Shown: positions 56,267-64,000 of the stretch, one piece after another
How the letters are laid out: each line of letters starts with the position of its first letter
How positions within the stretch are numbered: position 1 is the first letter of the stretch
From: an uncultured Oceanisphaera sp.
GTDB lineage: Bacteria; Pseudomonadota; Gammaproteobacteria; Enterobacterales; Aeromonadaceae
Reading direction: 5' to 3'
DNA: 64,000 nt
Assembly: GCF_947495715.1 (NCBI RefSeq)
Contig: NZ_CANLZU010000009.1
Location: forward strand, 62,001-126,000
The notes under the pieces: generated by a model
The model's input: the letters and a program-made list of their open reading frames with translations, nothing else
Database searches by the model: none
What the model was told of the DNA's origin: nothing
Position numbers and translations under genes: made by a program

Positions 56267-56752
56267 ATGGATAATAAAGAGCAAAAACACAAGAAAGGCT
56301 ACGACGCCTTCGTCGAGGAGCTGCATCGTCAGTGGCAGCAGTCCGAAAACACCAGCATCAGGGACATGGTAGAAACCACCCAGGCTTACATGGAAGCCGC
56401 CGGCGATCTGACCAAGGACGAGCTGGCGCTGATTGCCCAGTATGTGAAGCGGGATCTGGCGGAAATGGAAGACAGCGGGGACGAATTTCGTGACAGCCTT
56501 TTCTATCGCCGCATCAAGGAAACCGTGTGGGGCTGGCTGGCCGATGTGACCGACAAGAGCCAGCTGGAGTGGCGGGAGCTGGCCTCTGAGCTGGAGCATC
56601 ACGGCGAATACCGGGCCGGTGAGGTGGTAGGGCCGGGTCTCTACGATTGCACCCTGTGCGCCCACACCCACGAAGTGACCCACCCGGAGGTACTGACCAG
56701 CTGTCTGGAGTGCAACCACGAGACCTTTATACGCCGGCCGCTCATGCCGTAG
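56267..56752 (+). CDS. ybeL: YbeL-type zinc-ribbon protein (DUF1451)
   Basis: 161 residues. Helical N-terminal two thirds ([43 protein letters not shown]), then a zinc ribbon with [10 protein letters not shown] and [10 protein letters not shown]. Function unknown; E. coli ybeL sits beside leuS and is divergent from it, as here. Confidence 0.93.
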   Translation: MDNKEQKHKKGYDAFVEELHRQWQQSENTSIRDMVETTQAYMEAAGDLTKDELALIAQYVKRDLAEMEDSGDEFRDSLFYRRIKETVWGWLADVTDKSQLEWRELASELEHHGEYRAGEVVGPGLYDCTLCAHTHEVTHPEVLTSCLECNHETFIRRPLMP

Positions 56753-57132
56753 TATGCGATTATATTGATGTATCCAATACGGCCTCTTTTGGGGCCGTTC
56801 GGCGCCGATTCATGATACTTTAATGACGTTGACTGAAAATCAAAGGTTTTCATTTGATACTCTTACCTAACGCTGCTAGCATCCGAAATTATTTTACACA
56901 TAAATTATCTGCGGTTATTCATGGACGATAAAGCGGGTTTTACTTGTGATCCATACTACAGCCTTACAGGGATGGGCTACCCTGCCCGGTCGATATCGAA
57001 TAGATCACTCCTGCCTCATCCTCCTGATTCCTTTTAAATTCATCCTGTATTTACTATCTCCGGTTAACGTCACTGTTCAGTGAACATAGCCAAACGGATA
57101 CTGGCTCCCTCAGAAAGTTAAGAGATTAATAT
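56753..57132 (+). promoter_or_regulatory. AT-rich upstream region of the adhesin secretion operon
   Basis: This 380-base gap is clearly richer in A and T than its neighbours. It contains ACGGCC...GGCCGT (about 56778-56798), possibly ending ybeL, and TACAGGGATG (56965-56974) inside AGCC...GGCT, a GGA-in-loop hairpin resembling a CsrA site. No gene or definite promoter was identified. Confidence 0.35.
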
Positions 57133-58725
57133 ATGTTCAAGAAGACCTTGCTTGCCTCATCAATGGTGTTGGCCATCACTGGCTGTGCCGTCACTCCAGA
57201 AGCGATTTCTCCCGATAACGTCAGCGCAACGGTGCAGGCAGACATGACGCTGCTCGCACAGGAGCAAGATCAGGTGCTGGATAGTATCGGGCTGGAAGAT
57301 GCCATTGCCCGCGCGGTGCGCAACAACCGGGATAAAAAACTGAAGGCGCTGGAATCGGCGATGGAGCAGGGCCAGATCGATCTGGTTCAGCATGAAATGC
57401 TGCCCAGTCTCGCCGCCTCGGCCGGTTATTCCGAGCGCAGCAACTTTGCCGCCTCCGCCAGCGTTGGTTTTCAGGACGGACACCCCGAGCCCCTTGGACC
57501 CAATCCTTCTTATTCCATTTCCCAGGATAAACAGCGTTCCACCTACGATCTGGCCCTGAGCTGGAATGTGCTCGATTTTGGCCTGTCTTACGTGCGAGCC
57601 AAGCAGCATGCGGATCGTTATCTGATTGCCAGGGAGCGGGAGCGCAAGGTCACCCATAACATCACCCAGGATGTGCGCGGTGCCTACTGGCGGGCGGTGT
57701 CGGCCGAGCGTTTGCTGCAAAAAATCGGTCCCTTGATTGAGCAGGCCTCCGCCGCGCTTGACGACTCGCGTCAGGTTGAATTGCTGCAACTGCGCTCACC
57801 GATGGAAGCGCTGTATTATCAGCGTGAACTGCTCGATGTGCTGCGTTCGCTGCAGTCGTTGAAGCAGGATTTGTCCAATGCCAGAACCGAGCTGGCCGGG
57901 CTGATGGGGCTGAAGCCCGGCACGGTATTCGAACTGGCGGATGTAAACGAGCCCGACTTCAGTGTCCCCGAGCTGACGGTAGAGCTGGCGACCATGGAAG
58001 AGCTGGCACTGAACCAGCGGCCCGAGCTGGTGGAAACCTATTACCAGCAGCGTATTTCAGCCGCCGACACCCGCGCCGCCATTCTGAAAATGCTGCCGGG
58101 TATCAGCCTCAATGCGGGCGTTTACCAGGACGACAGTGATTATCTGCTCAATCAGAACTGGACCACCCTGGGTGCCCAGGTCAGCTGGAACCTGTTCGAC
58201 GTGTTCAAGGTGGGCGCTGAGCGCCGCCTGGCCAAGACCCGTGAGGCGCTTGCCGAAGAGCAGCGCCTGGCGTCATCCATGGCGGTGCTGACCCAGGTGC
58301 ATCTGTCCAGAATCCGCTATAACGAGTCACGTAAGTCGTTTGATCTGGCTGATCGTTATCTGAACGTGGCCAGCCGCATCAATGAGCAAACCGTTAATGC
58401 TGCCCGCATGAAACGGACCTCTGAACTGGACTTGATCCGTGAGTCGCTCAATACCCTGCTGGCCGAGCTGCGGCGCGACGTGGCCTATGCGGATCTGCAA
58501 AACAGCTACGGCCGGGTCTTTGTGACCATGGGCATGGATTTGTTGCCGGAAGATTATGCCGCCAGCAGCGTGGATGCACTGGCGGACACCATCGGCGAGC
58601 GTTTTGCACGGTGGCAGCGTGGTGAGTTTAGCGACGCGGCGGCGATGGTGCCGTCTGCGAATGCCGACAATGAGCCGGTACCGACCAACAGCGCAGCGTC
58701 TGAAAGCACGGGTGACATGAGTTGA
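57133..58725 (+). CDS. TolC-family outer membrane efflux lipoprotein
   Basis: 530 residues. Signal peptide with lipobox LAITGCAVTP (cysteine about 17). Two outer membrane efflux (OEP) repeats with long coiled-coil segments: LESAMEQGQIDLVQHEMLPSL and the second half around RPELVETYYQQRISAADTRAAIL; alpha-barrel tip region INEQTVNAARMKRTSELDLI. It should form a trimeric channel for type I secretion. Polar, Ser/Asn-rich C-terminal tail (about 495-530). It overlaps the adaptor gene by four bases. Confidence 0.87.
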   Translation: MFKKTLLASSMVLAITGCAVTPEAISPDNVSATVQADMTLLAQEQDQVLDSIGLEDAIARAVRNNRDKKLKALESAMEQGQIDLVQHEMLPSLAASAGYSERSNFAASASVGFQDGHPEPLGPNPSYSISQDKQRSTYDLALSWNVLDFGLSYVRAKQHADRYLIARERERKVTHNITQDVRGAYWRAVSAERLLQKIGPLIEQASAALDDSRQVELLQLRSPMEALYYQRELLDVLRSLQSLKQDLSNARTELAGLMGLKPGTVFELADVNEPDFSVPELTVELATMEELALNQRPELVETYYQQRISAADTRAAILKMLPGISLNAGVYQDDSDYLLNQNWTTLGAQVSWNLFDVFKVGAERRLAKTREALAEEQRLASSMAVLTQVHLSRIRYNESRKSFDLADRYLNVASRINEQTVNAARMKRTSELDLIRESLNTLLAELRRDVAYADLQNSYGRVFVTMGMDLLPEDYAASSVDALADTIGERFARWQRGEFSDAAAMVPSANADNEPVPTNSAASESTGDMS

Positions 58726-59462
58726 TGACACCATTCTCGAACAAGGGCCTGCTGCTGGCGGCCCTGCTTTTTTCGGCCTCGCCTATTCAGGCCGAGGAGC
58801 ACAAGGCCCGGGCGGTGATCAGCGCCTGGGACAGGGCGGTGCTGTCCGGCGAGCTGGCGGCCCGGATCACCAGCCTGCCGAAACGGCCGGGAGAAAGCTT
58901 CAACAAGGGGGAACTGCTGGTCGGGCTCGACTGTGCCCTGTATGAAGCGCAGGCCGGCAAGGTAGCGGCAGAGCATACCGCCGCCAGGGTCAAGCTGGAT
59001 AACGCCCGACAGTTGAACGAGCTGCGCTCGATCGGCAGCCTGGACGTGGCGCTGGCCCAGTCGGAATACGCCCAGACCCAGGCCGAATTGCGTATCGCCC
59101 GCATCAACACCCGGCGCTGCCGAATCAAGGCTCCCTACAACGGCAAGGTGGTGACGGTGCTGGTCAACCAGCATGAAAACATTCGCCAGCAACAGGAGCT
59201 GATCGAAATTGTCGCCGACCAGCGGCTTGAGGCCGAAGTGGTGGTGCCTGCCACTTGGCTGAGCTGGTTGCAGCCAGCCATGCCGTTGACGCTGCAGATA
59301 GATGAAACCGGCGCCAGAGTGGAGGCGACCATTGCCGCCATCAGTCCGGCCATCGACCCGGTTAGCCAGACCCTGCTGTTGCGTGCAGAGCTGGCACCGT
59401 CTGCCGCCTTGATGCCGGGAATGAGCGCCACCGCCTACTTCACTACCGATAGCACCCAGTAA
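58722..59462 (+). CDS. HlyD/RND-type periplasmic adaptor protein
   Basis: 246 residues, starting MM, with a cleavable signal peptide (about residues 1-25, ending IQAEE). A short barrel-sandwich/lipoyl-like part (RVI..GELAARI, LVGLDCALYEAQ), a coiled coil (about 75-125) and IKAPYNGKVV mark the membrane-fusion family. It is shorter than typical HlyD (about 475) and lacks an N-terminal membrane anchor beyond the signal peptide. It links the TolC-like channel to an inner-membrane pump that is not in the window. Confidence 0.85.
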   Translation: MMTPFSNKGLLLAALLFSASPIQAEEHKARAVISAWDRAVLSGELAARITSLPKRPGESFNKGELLVGLDCALYEAQAGKVAAEHTAARVKLDNARQLNELRSIGSLDVALAQSEYAQTQAELRIARINTRRCRIKAPYNGKVVTVLVNQHENIRQQQELIEIVADQRLEAEVVVPATWLSWLQPAMPLTLQIDETGARVEATIAAISPAIDPVSQTLLLRAELAPSAALMPGMSATAYFTTDSTQ

Positions 59463-59523
59463 CCTCATTATATTTTTGCCGGGTGTCTTGTATGGCGCCC
59501 TGAGCCGACCAGGGACAGATGCC

Positions 59524-62500
59524 ATGAACAAGCAAGATACCCCCAAAACATTACCCAAATTTCGTCGCAAGCCGCTGATCACCGCCCTCGAATCCCGCAT
59601 TCTGCTGGATGGTGCCGCCGTGGCGACCGCCGTCGACATGACCACCGATGTAGCTTTTCAGCAGGACCCTGTGCATCAGCCCGCCCCGGATCAGGCCGTG
59701 CATTTCAGCGATGGCGACCTGGCGCTGGCGCCGACGGCAGCATCAGAGTCTCCGGCTCCCCGGCGTGAAGTCGCCGTTGTCGATACTCAGGTAGCCGACT
59801 ATCAGACGCTGATTGATGGCCTGGCACCCGGTGTAGAGATCATGTTGATTGATGGTGGGCAAAGCGGCCTGGATCAGTTGGCAGCCTTTATGGCAGAACA
59901 AACGGAAATTGATACCTTACATATCTTCTCTCATGGACGACTTGGTGAGCTGATCTTGGGTACCGATACGTTCAATAGTGGGAACATCAATGACTTTGCT
60001 CCTCAATTTGAGTCCATAGGTAACTCCCTTGCTGCCGACGCCGATATCCTTCTTTACGGTTGCGATGTGGGCAGTGAAACTGCGGGACAATCCTTTCTGA
60101 ATGAACTCTCCCGACTGACAGGCGCCGACATTGCAGCATCGGATGACGATACGGGTCATGCCAACCAGGGAGCTGACTGGGAGCTGGAGGTCGAAGTTGG
60201 ACAGATAGAAAGTACGGTTGCCATCGGGCAAGAAGCTCAGGCGGCATTTGATGAGCGTTTGTCAACGACCAATCTCATCAACGGTCTTGGTGGGGATGCT
60301 GGCTTTGGCGAAAACGCTCACTCTCGAAATGACGACGCAGCAACCAGTGCCATCGATATTACCGGCGTATTTGGCAGTCAAGGTGTTCGTTTTGGTGATA
60401 ACTACTACACGAATATCTATATCAATAACAATGGAGTATTGAACTTCGGCAGTTCTACAACCAGCTTTACTCCTGGCGGTCTTATCAACGGTGTGGATGG
60501 AAAGCCAGCCATTGCGCTTTACTGGACAGACCTTGATACTCGTTATGCCTCTATGGGCGCCAGTGCCGATGGCGGCACCTCTACAGGCAGCAACCTGGTT
60601 TATTGGGATATAGATACCGTTAACCAGCGTATTATCATCACCTGGGATGATGTAGGGGAATATGGGTATGGCAGTAGTTCCAAGATTGCCGGCCAGATAG
60701 TACTGGAAGCGGCAGGAGCCGCTGGCAGTGGAGATATGGACTTTTCACTTCGTTACGAACATGCCGCCACATTGGATGGCCATAATGTGCAGGCCGGCTG
60801 GAATACTGGTACAAGTGATGGTACTGCGGGCGTTGATTATTACGAAATCCCACTGAACGGTTCGGGTTTTTCGGCGCTGGCGGATCTCGATACCCGTGCT
60901 GGTAATACCGGCACCGTAGGCTTGTGGGAGTTCTCGCTGAGGAATGGTGGTGTGTCAGATGCCGGTGCTGTATCAGTTGAGGCGGTCGAAGATCAGGCTT
61001 TTACCTTTGCGGAAGATACCTTTCAGGTGTCCGGCCAGACCGCAGACAAAATCCAGATAACAACTTTACCTACCAATGGTGTATTGAAATTCAATGGTGT
61101 GGACGTTGTTATTAACTCGGAGGTTAGTGCCGCTGATTACGCCAACCTGACCTATATCGCTGATGATAATTACCATGGCACCGACAGTTTTGACTGGAAA
61201 GGATGGGATGGAAGTTCGTGGTCCAGTACCGCCGAAGCTCAGATAAATATTGCCCCTGCCAACGACGCGCCGAACGCAGGAGATGACGCCGAGACAGCCA
61301 CGGAGTCTGGCGGCGTAGCCAACGGCAGCGTCGGCAGTAATGCGACCGGCAATGTACTGACCAACGATAGCGATGTAGACAGCGGTGACAGCAAAGTTGT
61401 TAGTGCTATTCGTACGGGCACCGAAGCCGGCACCGGTAGTGCGGGCGTCGTTGGCCAGTCTCTGGCTGGAAGCTACGGCAGCCTGACGCTGAATGAAGAC
61501 GGCAGCTACAGCTATGTCATCGATGAGAATAATGCGGCGGTGCAGGCCCTGCGTCTCAGCGGTCAGACCCTGAGCGAGAGCTTCAGCTATACCGTGACCG
61601 ATGCGGCCGGCGCCACCGACACCGCGACGCTGACCATCACCATTGAGGGCCGCAACGACGCCCCGGTGGCGACCAATGACACCGCCACGGCGGTGGAAGC
61701 GGGTGGCGTGGCCAACGGCAGCACCGGCACCGATGCGACCGGCAATGTGCTGAGCAACGACAGCGACGTGGACAGCGTGGCCAATGGTGAAACCAAGGCG
61801 GTGACTACTGTTGAGTTCGGTGACACCAGCGGCACGGTGGGTAGCGTACTGAATGGCCAGTACGGCAGCCTGACGCTGAATGAAGACGGCAGCTACAGCT
61901 ATGTCATCGATGAGAATAATGCGGCGGTGCAGGCCCTGCGTCTCAGCGGTCAGACCCTGAGCGAGAGCTTCAGCTATACCGTGACCGATGCGGCCGGCGC
62001 CACCGACACCGCGACGCTGACCATCACCATTGAGGGCAGCAACGATGCCCCGGTGGCGAGCAACGACACGGCGATTGCGGTGGAAGCGGGTGGCGTGACC
62101 AATGGCACCGCGGGCAGTAATGCCAGCGGCAATGTGCTGAGCAATGACAGCGACGTAGACAGTGTGGCCAATGGCGAAACCAAGGCGGTGACTACTGTTG
62201 AGTTCGGTGACACCAGCGGCACGGTGGGTAGCGTACTGAATGGCCAGTACGGCAGCCTGACGCTGAATGAAGACGGCAGCTACAGCTACGTCATCGACGA
62301 GAATAATGCGGCGGTACAGGCCCTGCGTCTCAGCGGTCAGACCCTGAGCGAGACCTTCAGCTATACCGTGACCGATGCGGCCGGCGCTACCGACACCGCG
62401 ACCCTGACCATCACCATTGAGGGCAGCAACGATGCCCCGGTGGCGAGCAACGACACGGCGATTGCGGTGGAAGCGGGTGGCGTGACCAATGGCACCGCGG

Positions 62501-64000
62501 GCAGTAATGCCAGCGGCAATGTGCTGAGCAATGACAGCGACGTAGACAGTGTGGCCAATGGCGAAACCAAGGCGGTGACTACTGTTGAGTTCGGTGACAC
62601 CAGCGGCACGGTGGGTAGCGTACTGAATGGCCAGTACGGCAGCCTGACGCTGAATGAAGACGGCAGCTACAGCTACGTCATCGACGAGAACAATGCGGCG
62701 GTACAGGCCCTGCGTCTCAGCGGTCAGCCCCTGAGCGAGACCTTCAGCTATACCGTCACCGATGCGGCCGGCGCTACCGACAGCGCCACGCTGACCATCA
62801 CCATCGAGGGCAGTAATGATGCCCCGGTGGCGAGCAATGACACCGCCACGGCGGTAGAAGCGGGTGGCGTGGCCAACGGTAGCGTGGGCAGTGATGCGAC
62901 CGGCAATGTGCTGAGCAACGACAGCGACGTGGACAGCGTGGCCAATGGTGAAACCAAGGCGGTGACTACTGTTGAGTTCGGTGACACCAGCGGCACGGTG
63001 GGTAGCGTACTGAATGGCCAGTACGGCAGCCTGACGCTGAATGAAGACGGCAGCTACAGCTACGTCATCGACGAGAATAATGCGGCGGTACAGGCCCTGC
63101 GTCTCAGCGGTCAGACCCTGAACGAGAGCTTCAGCTATACCGTGACCGATGCGGCCGGCGCTACCGACACCGCGACCCTGACCATCACCATTGAGGGCAG
63201 CAACGATGCCCCGGTGGCGACCAACGACACGGCGATTGCGGTGGAAGCGGGTGGCGTGACCAATGGCACCGCGGGCAGTAATGCCAGCGGCAATGTGCTG
63301 AGCAATGACAGCGACGTAGACAGTGTGGCCAATGGCGAAACCAAGGCGGTGACTACTGTTGAGTTCGGTGACACCAGCGGCACGGTGGGTAGCGTACTGA
63401 ATGGCCAGTACGGCAGCCTGACGCTGAATGAAGACGGCAGCTACAGCTACGTCATCGACGAGAATAATGCGGCGGTACAGGCCCTGCGTCTCAGCGGTCA
63501 GACCCTGAGCGAGACCTTCAGCTATACCGTGACCGATGCGGCCGGCGCTACCGACACCGCGACCCTGACCATCACCATTGAGGGCAGCAACGATGCCCCG
63601 GTGGCGCTGACCACCAACATCGATGAGCAATGGAACTTTGGTAAAGACTACCAGCGTGATATTTCAGTGCTCTTTACCGATATGGACAGTGCAGCGAACG
63701 GCGAGGATCTTGATTTTGTTATCAAGGGTTTGCCCAAGGGGCTGAGTTATAACCCGGAGACCGGGCTCATTACCGGCAAGCCGACCGAAGCCGGAAAGTT
63801 TGCGGTGACACTGACAGCGGTAGATCAGGCCGGCGCTCAAGTGTCCCGTGAATACCTGCTGGAGGTGCTGGCGCCGCCCAAAGACACGCCGGTCGTCAAG
63901 CCGGTAAGCAATAACGATGTGCCGCCTTTCCAGAGGGATAATACGTCGGTGACCAACGAGTTGTCGTCTCTGCCGCAGGGGCTGGTCAACAAGGATGGGA
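59524..64000 (+). CDS. Giant VCBS-repeat adhesin, N-terminal 1492 residues (cut by window end)
   Basis: ATG at 59524 follows CAGGGA. The frame is open to the window edge. In order: LESRILLDGAAV at 22-33 (LEPR-type N-terminal signature of large secreted repeat proteins); DUF4347-like domain about 80-240 (IDTLHIFSHGRLGE, LLYGCDVG); nidogen-like (NIDO) domain about 258-480; a cadherin-like module about 495-579; a divergent VCBS repeat 580-710; five nearly identical 129-residue VCBS repeats 711-1355; and an Ig-like (He_PIG) domain from about 1356. It follows TolC and HlyD genes, so type I secretion and a role in surface attachment are inferred. No pump gene is seen before it. Confidence 0.88.
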   Translation, partial: MNKQDTPKTLPKFRRKPLITALESRILLDGAAVATAVDMTTDVAFQQDPVHQPAPDQAVHFSDGDLALAPTAASESPAPRREVAVVDTQVADYQTLIDGLAPGVEIMLIDGGQSGLDQLAAFMAEQTEIDTLHIFSHGRLGELILGTDTFNSGNINDFAPQFESIGNSLAADADILLYGCDVGSETAGQSFLNELSRLTGADIAASDDDTGHANQGADWELEVEVGQIESTVAIGQEAQAAFDERLSTTNLINGLGGDAGFGENAHSRNDDAATSAIDITGVFGSQGVRFGDNYYTNIYINNNGVLNFGSSTTSFTPGGLINGVDGKPAIALYWTDLDTRYASMGASADGGTSTGSNLVYWDIDTVNQRIIITWDDVGEYGYGSSSKIAGQIVLEAAGAAGSGDMDFSLRYEHAATLDGHNVQAGWNTGTSDGTAGVDYYEIPLNGSGFSALADLDTRAGNTGTVGLWEFSLRNGGVSDAGAVSVEAVEDQAFTFAEDTFQVSGQTADKIQITTLPTNGVLKFNGVDVVINSEVSAADYANLTYIADDNYHGTDSFDWKGWDGSSWSSTAEAQINIAPANDAPNAGDDAETATESGGVANGSVGSNATGNVLTNDSDVDSGDSKVVSAIRTGTEAGTGSAGVVGQSLAGSYGSLTLNEDGSYSYVIDENNAAVQALRLSGQTLSESFSYTVTDAAGATDTATLTITIEGRNDAPVATNDTATAVEAGGVANGSTGTDATGNVLSNDSDVDSVANGETKAVTTVEFGDTSGTVGSVLNGQYGSLTLNEDGSYSYVIDENNAAVQALRLSGQTLSESFSYTVTDAAGATDTATLTITIEGSNDAPVASNDTAIAVEAGGVTNGTAGSNASGNVLSNDSDVDSVANGETKAVTTVEFGDTSGTVGSVLNGQYGSLTLNEDGSYSYVIDENNAAVQALRLSGQTLSETFSYTVTDAAGATDTATLTITIEGSNDAPVASNDTAIAVEAGGVTNGTAGSNASGNVLSNDSDVDSVANGETKAVTTVEFGDTSGTVGSVLNGQYGSLTLNEDGSYSYVIDENNAAVQALRLSGQPLSETFSYTVTDAAGATDSATLTITIEGSNDAPVASNDTATAVEAGGVANGSVGSDATGNVLSNDSDVDSVANGETKAVTTVEFGDTSGTVGSVLNGQYGSLTLNEDGSYSYVIDENNAAVQALRLSGQTLNESFSYTVTDAAGATDTATLTITIEGSNDAPVATNDTAIAVEAGGVTNGTAGSNASGNVLSNDSDVDSVANGETKAVTTVEFGDTSGTVGSVLNGQYGSLTLNEDGSYSYVIDENNAAVQALRLSGQTLSETFSYTVTDAAGATDTATLTITIEGSNDAPVALTTNIDEQWNFGKDYQRDISVLFTDMDSAANGEDLDFVIKGLPKGLSYNPETGLITGKPTEAGKFAVTLTAVDQAGAQVSREYLLEVLAPPKDTPVVKPVSNNDVPPFQRDNTSVTNELSSLPQGLVNKDG
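61261..61653 (+). repeat. Divergent first VCBS unit
   Basis: 131 codons. The first half differs from the later units (DDAETATESGG, VVSAIRTGTEAG) but the second half is almost the same in DNA sequence, suggesting gene conversion across part of the unit. Confidence 0.85.
61654..63588 (+). repeat. Five near-identical 387-bp VCBS units
   Basis: Units begin at 61654, 62041, 62428, 62815 and 63202, each 387 bases (129 codons), beginning NDAPVA and ending TLTITIEGS or a variant. Differences are few and mostly silent, indicating recent expansion or homogenisation. Confidence 0.95.

Noticed and set aside
61066-63630. 854-codon minus-strand ORF opposite the VCBS repeats
   Set aside because: It is antisense to the adhesin, its internal periodicity is just the 387-bp repeat read backwards, and no ribosome-binding site or known domain is seen. 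The plus-strand frame has clear VCBS and NIDO domains.

Overview
The window is a chromosomal segment of a marine-type gammaproteobacterium. Gene content and order fit the Aeromonadales (Oceanimonas/Zobellella/Oceanisphaera-like); that placement is inferred from synteny and protein similarity recalled from memory, not from a search. Supporting signs are the sodium-driven flagellar stator PomAB next to xseB-ispA-dxs and thiI, the bolA-nqrABCDEF-apbE-nqrM-dinB block, crl-proBA, and the lipA-lipB-ybeD-dacA-rlpA-mltB-rodA-mrdA-rlmH-rsfS-nadD-holA-lptE-leuS cluster. Coding density is high and nearly all genes are housekeeping genes.

Layout. 1-2.1 kb: 3' end of a second-type EF-G, an orphan cobU, and an ArgO-type exporter. 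2.1-2.5 kb: a MITE-like composite repeat. 2.6-9.1 kb: dxs, ispA, xseB (minus), then pomAB and thiI (plus). 9.1-15.5 kb: panE, yajQ, ampG, a periplasmic cyclophilin, yajG, rlmG, an AlkB-type dioxygenase, bolA. 15.8-22.9 kb: the complete Na+-NQR operon with its two maturation factors. 23.4-30.1 kb: two 542-residue chemoreceptors, dinB, pepD and two small secreted proteins. 30.4-34.4 kb: gpt, crl, proBA and a zinc-ribbon protein. 34.6-40.2 kb: a copper-tolerance (Scs-type) redox locus, an RhtB exporter, a DUF1439 lipoprotein, yaiI, DUF2750 and DUF2061. 40.4-41.9 kb: aroG followed by a second composite repeat. 42-56.1 kb: the cell-wall, lipoate and LeuS cluster. 56.3-64 kb: ybeL, then a TolC-like and an HlyD-like gene leading into a giant VCBS-repeat adhesin cut by the window end.

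Together the genes describe sodium bioenergetics (NQR pumps Na+ out, PomAB uses the gradient for motility), chemotaxis, envelope growth, muropeptide recycling and surface attachment.

The most unusual content lies between genes. Two loci (2129-2455 and 41590-41855) carry diverged copies of one roughly 300-bp composite element: two inverted modules around a conserved linker. Each module has two hairpins whose hexaloop is ANGGAT closed by a C-G pair, which is the loop type bound by CsrA/RsmA-family proteins when transcribed. Stem sequences differ among copies while pairing is kept. One copy has a 50-nt insertion exactly in a hexaloop, and one locus sits inside inverted TAATACCAAT-type ends shared with another MITE-like element at 23 kb. 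A second striking class is a set of at least seven intergenic arrays of degenerate heptamers (GTGAGGA-type and CCCTAAT-type) arranged as inverted arms, one of them tandemly duplicated around a structured core.
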